Assembly: GCA_021773015.1 (NCBI GenBank)
Contig: JAJFKW010000001.1
Span: 806,001-870,000, forward strand
DNA from: Woeseia sp.
GTDB lineage: Bacteria; Pseudomonadota; Gammaproteobacteria; Steroidobacterales; Woeseiaceae
DNA length: 64,000 bases
Direction of reading: 5' to 3'
The notes under the pieces are model-generated. The model ran no database searches, was not told the DNA's origin, and saw only the letters and a list, made by a program, of their open reading frames with translations. Each line of letters begins with the position of its first letter. Position 1 is the first letter of the stretch. Made by a program: the position numbers and the translations under genes. Positions 9,930-19,576 of this stretch are shown one piece after another.

Positions 9930-10517
9930 ATGCAATTTCTGACTAAGCTGCAAGATCTCATGGACGCTACTCGCAAAGCCGATTTTCTCGGCCCGCTTGC
10001 ACTGAGACTCTACCTCGTACCGGTGTTTTGGGTAGCGGGAACCAACAAACTTGACGGCTTTGAAAACGTCGTAAATTGGTTTGGTAATTCGGAATGGGGA
10101 TTGGGCTTGCCATTCCCGACACTAATGGCAGGAATGGCGGTCGGCGCGGAAGTCGTTGGCGCAATCGCTTTACTCGTAGGACTTGGCGTGCGCTGGATGT
10201 CGGTTCCACTGATGATCACTATGTTAGTTGCAATGCTGACAACGCATCTCGAAAATGGCTGGCAGGCAGTCGCAGATCGTATGAGCCCATTTGCAAATGC
10301 AAACATCGATGGCGCTATGCAGCGGCTCGACACGGCCAAAGATATATTGAAAGAACATGGCAACTACGACTGGTTAACCGAATACGGTAATTTCGTCGTC
10401 TCCAACGCCGGTATCGAATGGGCGGCAACATACTTCGTCATGCTGCTAGCGCTATTTTTCACCGGCGCAGGCAAATTGAGTTTAGATCACCTAATCGCGA
10501 AGCGATTTAGGAATTGA
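9930..10517 (+). CDS. DoxX family membrane protein (HvfX-like)
   Basis: A 195-residue four-helix membrane protein of the DoxX/DUF417-like superfamily. Characteristic stretches are RLYLVPVFWVAGTNKL, FPTLMAGMAVGAEVVGAIALLVGLG and the C-terminal helix FVMLLALFFTGAGKLSLD. A DoxX gene commonly closes bufABC/hvfABC operons, so the position supports a shared pathway with the two genes before it. A CGGAGAA ribosome site precedes the ATG. The last six residues (A-K-R-F-R-N) are encoded by the first copy of a 26-bp tandem repeat that runs through the stop codon. Confidence 0.87.
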   Translation: MQFLTKLQDLMDATRKADFLGPLALRLYLVPVFWVAGTNKLDGFENVVNWFGNSEWGLGLPFPTLMAGMAVGAEVVGAIALLVGLGVRWMSVPLMITMLVAMLTTHLENGWQAVADRMSPFANANIDGAMQRLDTAKDILKEHGNYDWLTEYGNFVVSNAGIEWAATYFVMLLALFFTGAGKLSLDHLIAKRFRN

Positions 10518-10561
10518 CGAGTGCGAAGCGATTTAGGAATTAATGAGTGCGAAGCGCATTT
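10497..10561. repeat. 26-bp tandem repeat across the DoxX stop codon
   Basis: The unit gcgaagcgatttaggaatt plus a seven-base linker (gacgagt or aatgagt) occurs at 10497-10522 and 10523-10548, and a third, diverged copy starts at 10549. The first copy contains the end of the DoxX reading frame and its TGA stop. The period of 26 is not a multiple of three, so further expansion would not extend the protein in frame. Confidence 0.85.
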
Positions 10562-10674
10562 GAAACTAACTAACAGATATAATGCAGTCACAATAATGAG
10601 CGAGTAGCACTAAGCGCTCGCCGGGTAGCGCGTGGATAGGGCCACGCGCGAATGCCACTTCTTGGGGTAAGTCA

Positions 10675-12180
10675 ATGAGAGATTCATTTCTCGGTGCGTT
10701 GAACTTTGTTCAAATTGCGTCGACTATTCTAGTATTCGTACTCGGCATAGGTTTTCTTGCCGTGGTCGTCATGTATGTCGTTGACAAGACACAAAAGACC
10801 CACGCGATACGCCGAAACTTTCCAGTCATTGGCCGCTTTCGATATCTTTTCGAAGAACTAGGCGAGTATTTTCGCCAGTACTTTTTCGCGATGGACCGTG
10901 AAGAGATGCCGTTTAACAGGGCGCAACGCAGTTGGATATATCGCGCCGCGAAGGGCATCGACAATACCGTCGCATTTGGCTCCACCAAAGATTTACGTCC
11001 GGTGGGAACACCAATATTTGTAAATTGCGCGTATCCGGTCCTCGAAGCAGACATCGCACCGATCTCCGAGGTCGAAATTGGGTCTCATGCAAGAATTCCG
11101 TATCGAACCAGCTCAATTCTTAACGTATCTGCAATGAGCTACGGCGCCATTTCAAAACCTGCGGTGCTTGCTTTATCCAACGGATCAAGGATGGCTGGCA
11201 ACTGGATGAACACTGGCGAAGGCGGGCTATCGCCCTACCACTTGGAAGGCGGCGCGGATATCGTCTTCCAGATCGGCACGGCAAAATATGGCGTGCGCGA
11301 CAAAGAAGGTCAGCTGAGCGACGACAAGTTACGAGAGGTCGCCGCTCACGAGCAAGTTAGAATGATTGAGCTCAAGCTCAGTCAGGGCGCCAAACCCGGC
11401 AAAGGCGGCATTCTTCCGGGCGAAAAAGTAACCCAAGCGATCGCCGATATTCGCGGCATTCATGTCGGCGAAGACTCCATCAGTCCAAATCGTCACCCGG
11501 ACATTGAGTCCGCTTCCGATCTGTTAGATATGCTAAATCACATTCGCGACGTAACCGGAAAGCCGGTTGGCTTTAAATCTGTCATCGGTGCTTACGGCTG
11601 GCTAAACGAGTTATTCGAGTTAATCAATCAACGCGGCATTGAGAGCGCTCCTGACTTCATTACTGTGGACAGTGGCGACGGCGGAACCGGCGCGGCACCA
11701 ATGGCATTGATTGACAGCGTCGGGCTGCCGATTCGCGAAAGCCTGCCACTCGTGGTTGATATGCTCACTCAAAATGGCCTACGCGGTCGAATTCGCGTGA
11801 TCGCCAGCGGCAAACTCATCACACCAACTGAGGCGGCGGTCGCACTCTGCATGGGCGCCGATTTTATAAACTCTGCGCGCGGCTTTATGTTTTCGTTGGG
11901 CTGTATTCAGGCTTTGCAGTGCAACTTGAATACTTGCCCGACCGGTATTACGACGCACGACAAAGCATTGCAGCGCGGCTTGGATATCACAGACAAAGCC
12001 CAACGCGTCAAGCAGTATTCGAAAACGATGCACAAAGAACTCGGCATCATTGCACATTCATGTGGTGTATCGGAGCCACGAAAATTGAAACGGATGCACT
12101 GCAGAATCGTACAGCACGATGGGCGATCAATTTCGTTGGACGAACTTTATCCAGAGATTGCGCCTAATAAAGTGGCGTAG
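10675..12180 (+). CDS. FMN-binding glutamate synthase-like protein, membrane-anchored
   Basis: A 501-residue protein with one N-terminal membrane helix (about residues 12-34) followed by a stand-alone glutamate synthase FMN-binding domain. Motifs include AMSYGAISKPAVLALS, NTGEGGLSPYHLEGG, KPGKGGILPGEKV, PDFITVDSGDGGTGAAP and the cysteine set in CIQALQCNLNTCP that holds a 3Fe-4S cluster in glutamate synthases. It lacks the amidotransferase domain of GltB, so it is not a complete glutamate synthase; the physiological substrate of this subfamily is not settled. The gene ends directly against the convergent Rieske gene with no spacer. Confidence 0.88.
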   Translation: MRDSFLGALNFVQIASTILVFVLGIGFLAVVVMYVVDKTQKTHAIRRNFPVIGRFRYLFEELGEYFRQYFFAMDREEMPFNRAQRSWIYRAAKGIDNTVAFGSTKDLRPVGTPIFVNCAYPVLEADIAPISEVEIGSHARIPYRTSSILNVSAMSYGAISKPAVLALSNGSRMAGNWMNTGEGGLSPYHLEGGADIVFQIGTAKYGVRDKEGQLSDDKLREVAAHEQVRMIELKLSQGAKPGKGGILPGEKVTQAIADIRGIHVGEDSISPNRHPDIESASDLLDMLNHIRDVTGKPVGFKSVIGAYGWLNELFELINQRGIESAPDFITVDSGDGGTGAAPMALIDSVGLPIRESLPLVVDMLTQNGLRGRIRVIASGKLITPTEAAVALCMGADFINSARGFMFSLGCIQALQCNLNTCPTGITTHDKALQRGLDITDKAQRVKQYSKTMHKELGIIAHSCGVSEPRKLKRMHCRIVQHDGRSISLDELYPEIAPNKVA

Positions 12181-13317
12181 CTAGTCGCAAAGCGCGCGGG
12201 CAAGATAGCGGCCGAAATCCCAAACATTGCGCTCCAGCCAGGACAGCGGACCTTGCTGTGCCTCATGAGAACGTGTTGCTTCATGAACGCGCGTCACTGC
12301 CATTTTGTCCTCGCCGTTGACTTGCTTCAGAAAGTCTATCTCTTCCGCGATGTATGCCGTTCGGTCCTCGGCTGTTTCAAGAATTTCCTTCGGTATGGAC
12401 ACAGACCAGCGAATTCTCACCCTGTCAATGCCATCGGGCATGATAGATAAATACCACAGCAAGTCGGGCTGTAGCTGTATGAGATGCGTTGGAAAGATGT
12501 TGATCAGGTAAGTCCGGTGCCTTTTGTCATCGCTCAACCAATGGTTATCTACATGCGCTTTGACCGAGTGCGGACCACCGTCTTCCTGAACGTATTGGAA
12601 AGCATAAGCATCTTCACCAGGAAAAAATTCAGTAACATCCTCAAATGAACTGTACTTATTGAACGAATTCGCATGTACCCGGTGCAAATGATAATCATCC
12701 ATAAAGTTTTCTGCGAGGCACTTCCAATTGATCCCCCAAACCTCCTCTTCCTGATGAACGTGCACGTAATCCGCAATACGATAATCTTCAATTTGCCGAC
12801 TTAAATTGCTGAGCCTCGGGCCGAGCGCGGGTGGATTTTCTTGCAGACAAACGTAAACAAATCCCTGCCAGACCTCGCAGGAAACCGTCTTGAGTTTGTG
12901 TTGCTTGAGGTCAAAATCGTGAGTCCTTTGCATGAACGGTGCGCCGACAAGCTGACCGGTCAAGTCATACGTCCAGGAATGATAGGGGCAGGATATTTTG
13001 CTTACATGGCCATTACCTTCGAGTAAACGCGAACAACGGTGCAGACAGACATTGGCAAAGGCCGAAACAGTATCGTCTTTCTGTCGAACGACCAAGATCG
13101 GCTGATCCGCTATATTAAAAGTAACGTAATCACCCGGCTGCGGTAGTTCGGCTAAGCGGCCGACGCACATCCAATCACGATGAAAGATGCGTTGTTGTTC
13201 AAGTTGATGAATTTCGTCGTCGTGATAAATGCCGGGCGGCAAACTCTGTGCTACTTGAAACGAACCCGCTGCATTTTTTTGCAGTAATCGAAGTATTTCT
13301 ATTGCGTTGTTCTGCAT
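12181..13317 (-). CDS. Rieske-type ring-hydroxylating oxygenase alpha subunit
   Basis: A 378-residue Rieske non-haem iron oxygenase. The Rieske 2Fe-2S ligands are C91-x-H93 and C110-x2-H113 (CLHRC and CPYHSW). The mononuclear iron site is ENFMDDYHLHRVH, giving D-x2-H-x4-H. Substrate cannot be read from the sequence; relatives act on aromatics, quaternary amines or sterols. ATG with a GCGAGG site lies only 12 bases after the lpdA stop, so it appears to be the fourth gene of the pyruvate dehydrogenase operon. No ferredoxin or reductase partner is adjacent, so electrons must come from elsewhere. Confidence 0.9.
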   Translation of the reverse strand: MQNNAIEILRLLQKNAAGSFQVAQSLPPGIYHDDEIHQLEQQRIFHRDWMCVGRLAELPQPGDYVTFNIADQPILVVRQKDDTVSAFANVCLHRCSRLLEGNGHVSKISCPYHSWTYDLTGQLVGAPFMQRTHDFDLKQHKLKTVSCEVWQGFVYVCLQENPPALGPRLSNLSRQIEDYRIADYVHVHQEEEVWGINWKCLAENFMDDYHLHRVHANSFNKYSSFEDVTEFFPGEDAYAFQYVQEDGGPHSVKAHVDNHWLSDDKRHRTYLINIFPTHLIQLQPDLLWYLSIMPDGIDRVRIRWSVSIPKEILETAEDRTAYIAEEIDFLKQVNGEDKMAVTRVHEATRSHEAQQGPLSWLERNVWDFGRYLARALCD

Positions 13318-13329
13318 AGCCTCGCTTAG

Positions 13330-15096
13330 TTACGAGCCTTTGCGTTTTGGCATGTAGAGATCTGTAATCGTACCCTCAAATGCCTCGGCAGCAAACGCAA
13401 TGGTCTCCGACAGCGTTGGGTGTGGGTGAATGGTTAAACCAATATCGGCCGCATCAGCGCCCATTTCTACTGCAAGTCCCACCTCGGCAATCAAGTCGCC
13501 CGCATTGGGTCCAACAATACCGCCGCCCAGCACACGGCCATTCGATTTATCAAATAGCAATTTGGTAAAACCCTCCGATCTGCCAAGAGACAATGCGCGA
13601 CCACTAGCCGACCATGGAATTCTTTCCTTTTTGTATTCCGTCCCGGCGGCTTTAGCCTCTGTCTCTGTAAGACCTACCCATGCGATTTCAGGATCCGTGT
13701 AAGCCACTGACGGAATGGTCCTGGCATCAAATGCACTCTTCTCCCCAGCAGCGACTTCTGCGGCAACTTTTGCTTCATGTGTCGCTTTGTGCGCAAGCAT
13801 TGGTCCGCCGGCTAGATCCCCGATGGCGAATATATGCGGCACATTGGTTTGCATTTGCTTGTTGACCGTGATGATTCCACGCTCGCCGACAGCGACACCC
13901 GCCTTGTCCGCATCGAGCTTGTCGCCATTGGCGCGGCGGCCGATCGAAACGAGTACCTTGTCAAATAACTCTGTGCTCTGCGTACCATCCGCCTCAAAAG
14001 TAACCTCGATTCCCGGCACTGTTGCCCGCATTGCGACGACCTTAGTATTCAAGCGTATCGATTCATACCGCCCGTCAACGATTTTTCGAAACGGTCGGAC
14101 GAGGTCGGGATCGGTACCCGGCATCAGCGTACTGGTCAGTTCTACGACGCTGACCATAGTGCCCAACGACGCGTACACGCAGGCCATTTCCAATCCGATA
14201 ATGCCGCCGCCAACCACCAACATACGTTTGGGAATGGGATCTAGTTCAAGCGCTCCGGTCGAATCAACGATGCGTGGATCGTCAGGTATACCAGGTAGCG
14301 CTGCACTTTCGGAGCCAGCGGCAATAATACATTTATCGAATTGAATGCTCTCACCGGTATCTAGCGTTAAGCGGTTCGCCGACTCGAACTTCGCCAAGCC
14401 GTGCATCACGCGAATTTTGCGTTGCTTGGCAAGCTGCGAAATTCCTCCAACGAGTTTCCCAACGACTTGATTTTTCCAAGCCCTAAGGCCATCAGCGTCA
14501 ATTTTCGGCTTACCGAATATAATGCCATGGTCGGCCATTGCCTCAGCATCATCGATGACCTTTGCCGCATGCAACAGAGCCTTGGACGGTATGCAGCCTA
14601 CATTGAGGCAGACCCCGCCCAATACCGGCCAGCGTTCGACGAGAATTACATCCAACCCTAGGTCTGCAGCCCTAAAAGCCGCGGTATAACCGCCAGGACC
14701 GGAACCGATGACGGCAACCGCACAACTATGCGACGCGCTGCTGGCACTTTGTGGAGCGGCGTCTGGTGCGTGCGCCGCGGCAATTGAACGCTGAGTATCG
14801 GGGTCTATGACTTGCGTCGACGCAACGTCTTCGGCGGCTGCTTTGACCGAGGCCTCCGCCGACTCAAGCGTGGCAATAACCGTGCCGTGCGACACCTTAT
14901 CGCCAACCGCGACCTGCACATTCAGTATTTTCCCTGCATGTGTGCTCGGGATATCCATCGACGCTTTATCCGTCTCGAGCGTTACCAACGATTCCTCAAT
15001 GTCTACTGTTTGGCCTGCAGACACCAATATTTCGATAACTTCAACATCAGCATAGTCCCCTAATTCCGGAACCCGTAACTCAACTGTATTGGTCAC
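13330..15096 (-). CDS. lpdA: Dihydrolipoyl dehydrogenase (E3) with N-terminal lipoyl domain
   Basis: E3 of the pyruvate dehydrogenase complex, reoxidising dihydrolipoamide with NAD. The 588-residue chain starts with a lipoyl domain (lysine in ETDKASMDIPS, about residue 44), an Ala/Ser-rich linker to about 125, then the FAD/NAD flavoenzyme. The redox disulfide is in GGVCLNVGCIPSK and the C-terminal catalytic histidine in HPHPTLSE. The GTG start shares one base with the aceF stop (TAGTG), indicating coupling. A lipoyl domain fused to E3 is known in several proteobacterial PDH operons. Confidence 0.95.
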   Translation of the reverse strand: MTNTVELRVPELGDYADVEVIEILVSAGQTVDIEESLVTLETDKASMDIPSTHAGKILNVQVAVGDKVSHGTVIATLESAEASVKAAAEDVASTQVIDPDTQRSIAAAHAPDAAPQSASSASHSCAVAVIGSGPGGYTAAFRAADLGLDVILVERWPVLGGVCLNVGCIPSKALLHAAKVIDDAEAMADHGIIFGKPKIDADGLRAWKNQVVGKLVGGISQLAKQRKIRVMHGLAKFESANRLTLDTGESIQFDKCIIAAGSESAALPGIPDDPRIVDSTGALELDPIPKRMLVVGGGIIGLEMACVYASLGTMVSVVELTSTLMPGTDPDLVRPFRKIVDGRYESIRLNTKVVAMRATVPGIEVTFEADGTQSTELFDKVLVSIGRRANGDKLDADKAGVAVGERGIITVNKQMQTNVPHIFAIGDLAGGPMLAHKATHEAKVAAEVAAGEKSAFDARTIPSVAYTDPEIAWVGLTETEAKAAGTEYKKERIPWSASGRALSLGRSEGFTKLLFDKSNGRVLGGGIVGPNAGDLIAEVGLAVEMGADAADIGLTIHPHPTLSETIAFAAEAFEGTITDLYMPKRKGS

Positions 15097-16727
15097 TATG
15101 GAATCGCCTGTAATAGCGCATCAACGTCAGAAAGTGCTTTTGCGAGGAAGGTGGTAAAACGTACGCCATACGCGCCGTCGATAACCCGGTGATCGTAAGA
15201 AAGTGCGTACGGCAGCATAAGTCGCGGTACAAACTCTTCGCCATTCCAATGCGGTTGCATCGACGATCTGGCAACGCCCAAGATGGCAACTTCCGGCGCA
15301 TTTACAATCGGCGTAAACGCCGTCCCACCGATTCCACCTAGGCTGGATATCGTAAAGCTAGCGCCCTGCAACTGGTCGACTTTCAACTTGCCATCGCGGG
15401 CCTTTTTCGAAAGCTCACCGAGTTCGCGCGCCAACTCGTAGACATCCATTTGGTCGGCATTTCGAATGACCGGCACCATCAGGCCATTTTCTGTATCTGC
15501 CGCAAAACCAAGGTGAATGTATTTTTTAAGCACCAGTGACTTACCGTCTTCGGACAGCGAGGCGTTCGCTTTCGGAAATTCTTTTAGCGCCGCCACGCAC
15601 GCTTTCATAATGAAGGCCAGCGGCGTTAGTCCGATACCACGTTCTTTTGCTGCGCCCTTCAGCGTCTGGCGCTTAGCTTCCAGGTCCGTGATATCGGCAA
15701 GATCGTGCTGCGTTACATGCGGCAAATTGATCCAACTTGCTTGCAATCGCGGTCCGGATATTTTTTGGATTCGCGTTAACGGTATTTCTTCGATTTCGCC
15801 AAATTTTGAGAAGTCTATGCTGGGAACGCTGGGCAACACAGCAGCCCCCGCAGGTGCGCCGCGTGCTCCGCTGAGAATCGCTTTGACGAAAGCTTTAACA
15901 TCATCGTGGAGAATTCGGCCTTTACTACCTTGGCCACGCACCTGCGCCAAATCCACACCTAATTCGCGGCCCAGTTTTCGCACTGACGGGCTCGCGTGTG
16001 CCAGCGAAAACTTCGACTCGTTTATCGACGGCAGTTGCTGAGGCACAGCAGTTTTTGGCGCTTGCGCAGGCTCAGCTGCGGCAACCGGTGTCGCAGTAAC
16101 TTCGGCTGCCGGCACGGCTTCCTGCGTTGTCGGCGATACAGCCTGGCCGACAGCATCGATCACTGCGATGGGTGTGCCCTTGGAAACCTTATCTCCTTCT
16201 TTCACCAAGACGCTATCTACCGTCCCTGCCTCCGTGGACGGTACGTCCATGGCGGCTTTGTCGGTTTCCAGGGTCACCAAGGCGTCTTCGAGCTGTACGG
16301 TCTGACCCTTCGCGACATGAATCTCTATGACGTCGACGTCATCAAAGTCACCAAGATCCGGCACCGCGATCGTGACGAGTCCGCCAGATACCGGTTGAGC
16401 ATCGGAAGACGGCCCAATGATTGCCGTTTGTTCGATAGGCACGTCATTGACGTCAATAGCCGGGGCCACGACAACCGTATCGCTCACTTGGACAGCGAGC
16501 GTTCCAATCACGTCTCCAGAAGACACGGTGTCGCCGACCTGAATGGTCAAGGATTCGATCACGCCGTTTTCCGACGACGGTACATCCATTGCAGCCTTAT
16601 CCGTTTCGAGCGTAATAAGACCATCTTCGCGAGCCACCTGATCGCCAACCTTGACCAGAACTTCGATGACTTCTACCTCCCCAAAATCTCCGAGATCGGG
16701 GATAACTATTTGATTGCTGCTGGGCAC
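15096..16727 (-). CDS. aceF: Dihydrolipoamide acetyltransferase (E2) of pyruvate dehydrogenase
   Basis: E2 core that passes the acetyl group to CoA. The 543 residues hold two lipoyl domains (each with ETDKAAMDVPS, lysines near residues 44 and 167), Ala/Pro/Val-rich linkers, a peripheral subunit-binding domain (HASPSVRKLGRELGVDL) and the catalytic domain with the HRVIDGAYG active-site motif. E. coli AceF has three lipoyl domains; with the one on LpdA this complex also has three per E2-E3 set. The GTG start at 16727 is preceded by GGAGG. It is 11 bases downstream of aceE. Confidence 0.96.
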   Translation of the reverse strand: MPSSNQIVIPDLGDFGEVEVIEVLVKVGDQVAREDGLITLETDKAAMDVPSSENGVIESLTIQVGDTVSSGDVIGTLAVQVSDTVVVAPAIDVNDVPIEQTAIIGPSSDAQPVSGGLVTIAVPDLGDFDDVDVIEIHVAKGQTVQLEDALVTLETDKAAMDVPSTEAGTVDSVLVKEGDKVSKGTPIAVIDAVGQAVSPTTQEAVPAAEVTATPVAAAEPAQAPKTAVPQQLPSINESKFSLAHASPSVRKLGRELGVDLAQVRGQGSKGRILHDDVKAFVKAILSGARGAPAGAAVLPSVPSIDFSKFGEIEEIPLTRIQKISGPRLQASWINLPHVTQHDLADITDLEAKRQTLKGAAKERGIGLTPLAFIMKACVAALKEFPKANASLSEDGKSLVLKKYIHLGFAADTENGLMVPVIRNADQMDVYELARELGELSKKARDGKLKVDQLQGASFTISSLGGIGGTAFTPIVNAPEVAILGVARSSMQPHWNGEEFVPRLMLPYALSYDHRVIDGAYGVRFTTFLAKALSDVDALLQAIP

Positions 16728-16738
16728 ACGCCCTCCAC

Positions 16739-19402
16739 TTAAAGTGTCACCGGATCCGGTTTCGTCGGATCGATGCCATATTTTGCGATGGCTTGCGCCA
16801 CCGTCTTTTGGTCGAGCACGCCATCGTCTGCCAGCGCCTTCAGTGTTGTGATCGCAATGTATCGCTTGTCCACTTCAAAATGATCGCGCAATGCGGCCCT
16901 GCCGTCGCTACGTCCATAGCCATCTGTACCCAGCGAAACGAACCTGCCCGGAAGCCAACGTTGAATCTGATCAGCATTTATCTTCATGTAGTCGGTCGCC
17001 GCAATATACGGACCCGGTCGATTCGCCACACACTGTTGGAGATAACTCTTGCGGGGCGCGTCTTCCGGATGCAAATGATTCCACCGGTCTGTTTCAAGTG
17101 CATTTCTGCGCAGTTCATTGAAACTCGTCACTGACCAAACATCGCTGGGAATACCGAAATCTTTGTCAAGCAATTCTGCTGCCGCGAGCACCTCACGAAG
17201 AATCGTACCTGAGCCCATTAGTTGTGCCCGAATTTGCCCCTGACCACCGACTTGCAACAAATACATACCCTTTAGGATCCCATCTTCAACGCCGCTTGGC
17301 ATTGCCGGATGTCGATAGTTCTCATTCATACAGGTGATGTAGTAGAAGACGTTTTCTTGATTACCGATCATGCGCCGCAGGCCGTCCTGAATGATCACCG
17401 CAAGCTCATAAGCGTAAGTAGGATCGTAGGAGATGCAATTCGGCACGGTCGACGCGTGGACTAGGCTGTGTCCATCTTGATGCTGTAGACCTTCGCCAGC
17501 CAGCGTCGTTCGCCCCGCAGTACCGCCAATCAGAAACCCTCGCGACTGCAAATCGCCGCCGGCCCAAATGAAATCACCTATACGCTGAAATCCGAACATT
17601 GAATAGTAGATATAGAACGGGACTGTTTGAATGTCATGGTTGCTGTAAGAAGTTGCCGATGCCAACCAGGAACAAAATGCGCCCGCTTCGTTGATACCTT
17701 CCTCCAGTATTTGTCCCTTTTTGTCCTCACGGTAGAACATCAGTTGCTCAGCGTCCTCTGGCGTATACAGCTGTCCTTTGGAGGAATAGATACCCACCTG
17801 CCGGAACATCCCTTCCATGCCAAATGTCCTTGCTTCGTCCGGCACAATCGGAACGATGTTCTTGCCGATTTGTTTGTCTTTGATGAGCGCCGTCAAAATT
17901 CGCACCAATGCCATTGTGGTGGAAGCCTCGCGCTCGCCGGTCCCTTCAAGCTGCGTCTTAAAAAGTTCTAATTCTGGAACTTGGAGCTTCGCCGGATTAT
18001 GTCGACGCTGCGGTAGGTACCCGCCTAGGGAGCGCCGCCGTTCGTGCAGATACTCGATTTCTGCGCTATCGGCGGCAGGCATGCAATACGGAACGTCCTC
18101 AATATTTTTGTCGGAAACCGGAATATTGAAGCGATCCCGAAATTCTTTTAGCGCATCGATATCCAGTTTCTTTTGCTGGTGTGCCGTATTCTGCCCCTCG
18201 CCTGCGGCACCCATGCCGTAGCCCTTAACTGTCTTCGCCAAAATAATGGTGGGACCACCCTTGTGGTCTACAGCATTTTTGTAGGCGGAATACACCTTGA
18301 GTGGATCATGTCCGCCGCGGTTTAGTCGCCATACGTCATCATCCGACATGTTGGCAACCATCTCCCGAGTTTCGGGAAACTTGCCAAAGAAGTTTTCACG
18401 AACGTAGTCGCCGCCCTTCGATTTGTAATTTTGGTATTCGCCATCGACCGTTTCTTCCATCAAACGCTTCAATATTCCAGAGTTATCGTTGGCCAGCAAC
18501 GGATCCCAGCGTGAGCCCCAAATGACTTTGACAACATTCCAACCGGCACCACCAAAAGCTGCCTCCAGCTCTTGTATAATTTTGCCGTTTCCGCGCACCG
18601 GGCCATCCAAACGTTGCAGATTACAATTGACAACGAATACCAGGTTATCCAATCCTTCACGAACCGGCATCGTAATCGCGCCCATGGATTCGGGCTCGTC
18701 CATTTCGCCGTCGCCGAGAAACGCCCAGATCTTGCGATCGCTGCGCGGCACCAATTCGCGATTCTCGAGATAGCGCATAAAGCGCGCCTGATAAATCGCC
18801 ATCATCGGACCTAAGCCCATCGATACCGTCGGAAATTGCCAGAAATCGGGCATCAACCATGGATGCGGGTACGATGACAATCCACCGCCACCGACCTCTT
18901 TGCGAAATCGATTCAACTGCCCTTCGTTCAACCGGCCCTCTAAATAAGCGCGCGAATAAATTCCAGGTGACGAATGCCCTTGAAAAAACACCATGTCGCC
19001 AAGCTGATCGTCGCTGGCAGCGCGCCAAAAATGATTGAAGCCGACTTCATACAGGGTTGCTGATGAAGCATAACTTGAAATATGACCGCCATATTCGGAG
19101 CTCTCGCGGTTTGCTTGCACCACCATCGCCATCGCATTCCAGCGGATATACGCCTCGATGCGACGCTCCAATGAGCGATCGCCTGGATATTCGAGCTGGC
19201 GCCCTGGCGCTATCGTATTCAAATATGCGGTATTCGGACTGTATGGCAAATAAGCACCAGAGCGGCGCGAATAGTCGATGATGCGATTCAGCAGAAAGTG
19301 CGCTCTTTCTGGTCCATGCCGCTTGAGTACGGAATCTATTGATTCCAACCACTCGCTGGTTTCTATCGGGTCAATATCGTCGTAACGGCTGAAATCGCTC
19401 AT
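16739..19402 (-). CDS. aceE: Pyruvate dehydrogenase E1, homodimeric type
   Basis: Thiamine-diphosphate-dependent decarboxylating subunit of the pyruvate dehydrogenase complex. At 887 residues it has the same length as E. coli AceE. The ThDP motif GDGEMDEPESMG ... NCN is intact, as are family blocks such as HISSYASSATLYEVGFNHFW, GGTAGRTTLAGEGLQHQDGHS and SYDPTYAYELAVI. It is the first gene of aceE-aceF-lpdA-Rieske. No clear PdhR palindrome was seen in the 174-bp region shared with the divergent aminopeptidase gene. Confidence 0.97.
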   Translation of the reverse strand: MSDFSRYDDIDPIETSEWLESIDSVLKRHGPERAHFLLNRIIDYSRRSGAYLPYSPNTAYLNTIAPGRQLEYPGDRSLERRIEAYIRWNAMAMVVQANRESSEYGGHISSYASSATLYEVGFNHFWRAASDDQLGDMVFFQGHSSPGIYSRAYLEGRLNEGQLNRFRKEVGGGGLSSYPHPWLMPDFWQFPTVSMGLGPMMAIYQARFMRYLENRELVPRSDRKIWAFLGDGEMDEPESMGAITMPVREGLDNLVFVVNCNLQRLDGPVRGNGKIIQELEAAFGGAGWNVVKVIWGSRWDPLLANDNSGILKRLMEETVDGEYQNYKSKGGDYVRENFFGKFPETREMVANMSDDDVWRLNRGGHDPLKVYSAYKNAVDHKGGPTIILAKTVKGYGMGAAGEGQNTAHQQKKLDIDALKEFRDRFNIPVSDKNIEDVPYCMPAADSAEIEYLHERRRSLGGYLPQRRHNPAKLQVPELELFKTQLEGTGEREASTTMALVRILTALIKDKQIGKNIVPIVPDEARTFGMEGMFRQVGIYSSKGQLYTPEDAEQLMFYREDKKGQILEEGINEAGAFCSWLASATSYSNHDIQTVPFYIYYSMFGFQRIGDFIWAGGDLQSRGFLIGGTAGRTTLAGEGLQHQDGHSLVHASTVPNCISYDPTYAYELAVIIQDGLRRMIGNQENVFYYITCMNENYRHPAMPSGVEDGILKGMYLLQVGGQGQIRAQLMGSGTILREVLAAAELLDKDFGIPSDVWSVTSFNELRRNALETDRWNHLHPEDAPRKSYLQQCVANRPGPYIAATDYMKINADQIQRWLPGRFVSLGTDGYGRSDGRAALRDHFEVDKRYIAITTLKALADDGVLDQKTVAQAIAKYGIDPTKPDPVTL

Positions 19403-19576
19403 AAACCATCCAAGTACCTGCTTGTAGTGACAATCAGGAAATTTGTTGCGTGAATTCGGCTAGGTGTCCTGCTAGGATCACTGCACTTATTTTCGCCTTC
19501 GGCGTACCAAGACCGACCGAGCGCTACTGTTGTTTCGCATATTATGGCCCATGCTGGGCACAAAGGTTAGTACCCG

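Noticed and set aside
13330-15096. Lipoyl domain fused to LpdA as an unusual fusion
   Set aside because: This fusion is known in several proteobacterial PDH operons, so it is not novel in itself.
19403-19576. PdhR operator upstream of aceE
   Set aside because: No AATTGGT-type palindrome could be found in the intergenic region.
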